Source of the DNA: an uncultured Clostridia bacterium
GTDB taxonomy: Bacteria > Bacillota > Clostridia > Christensenellales > UBA1242
Direction: 5' to 3'
Length of the DNA: 6,259 nucleotides
Assembly: GCA_937914725.1 (NCBI GenBank)
Contig: CALDMJ010000111.1
Span: forward strand, 1 to 6,259
The translations under genes were made by a program, and so were the position numbers. Within the stretch, counting starts at the first letter, position 1, and each line of letters starts with the position of its first letter. The notes beneath the pieces are model-generated. The model made no database searches, had not been told where the DNA came from, and saw nothing but the letters and a program-made list of their open reading frames with translations. This document shows, one piece after another, positions 6,231-6,259 of the stretch.

Positions 6231-6236
6231 ATTATA
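6231..6236 (-). promoter_or_regulatory. TATAAT directly downstream of the G tract
   Basis: A perfect -10 hexamer on the minus strand abuts the 13-G run, which would fill most of the spacer of a promoter. At 17-base spacing the -35 position would be AAAAGT (6254-6259), not a match, and longer spacings fall outside the window. It could equally be coding sequence or chance. Confidence 0.3.
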
Positions 6237-6249
6237 CCCCCCCCCCCCC
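6237..6249. repeat. 13-base poly-C tract (poly-G on the coding strand)
   Basis: Thirteen consecutive C on the plus strand is very unusual in such AT-rich DNA. The tract lies at the exact point where the frame of the downstream membrane-protein gene meets a stop codon (TAG at 6249-6251), and it touches a TATAAT. Tracts like this are prone to slipped-strand changes in length. Because it lies ten bases from the window edge, a sequencing or assembly artefact is also possible. Confidence 0.9.
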
Positions 6250-6259
6250 TAGCACTTTT

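Overview
This is an AT-rich, minus-strand-only stretch of what looks like a spore-forming, low-GC Gram-positive bacterium, most likely an uncultured Clostridia-type Firmicute. The assignment rests on a clear SpoIIID, the mother-cell sporulation regulator confined to endospore formers. It is supported by strong Shine-Dalgarno sites (GGAGG), sigma-A-like promoters with TGnTATAAT extended -10 elements, and a lipid-anchored Ig-like surface protein typical of these organisms. The standard bacterial code fits throughout.

Layout from low to high coordinates; every gene reads leftward. Positions 1-3632 are the first 1210 codons of a very large lipoprotein whose 3' end lies outside the window. It has a lipobox signal peptide, an acidic Asp/Thr tract inserted in its first Ig-like (BIG2-type) domain, a long all-beta region of further Ig-like modules, an EF-hand-like loop near residue 935, and a GLUG/beta-helix-like adhesin region at the visible C-terminal end. 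Two tandem promoter candidates lie upstream of its start. Positions 3633-4366 hold no convincing gene. This stretch has a small hairpin flanked by direct repeats, a perfect 18-bp inverted repeat enclosing 96 bp (with an intrinsic terminator inside), four 21-bp tandem repeats carrying TGACGTCA-type cores, and two near-identical 23-bp direct repeats.

Positions 4367-4633 encode SpoIIID, preceded by a hairpin or operator-like palindrome touching its ribosome binding site and by a sigma-A-like promoter. Positions 4938-5165 encode acyl carrier protein (AcpP), with its own strong promoter and an excellent intrinsic terminator, so acpP and spoIIID appear to be separate transcription units. Positions 5268-6092 encode a single-pass membrane-anchored beta-rich protein of unknown function. 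Its frame stays open upstream to 6248 with no ATG or GTG. It ends at a 13-base homopolymeric G tract (C on the plus strand, 6237-6249), beside a TATAAT and only ten bases from the window edge.

The four genes do not form an obvious pathway. Two housekeeping or regulatory genes sit between two genes for cell-surface beta-proteins. The best leads are the G-tract, a candidate phase-variation switch for the membrane protein that could also be an assembly artefact, and the cluster of unexplained repeats between spoIIID and the large lipoprotein gene.
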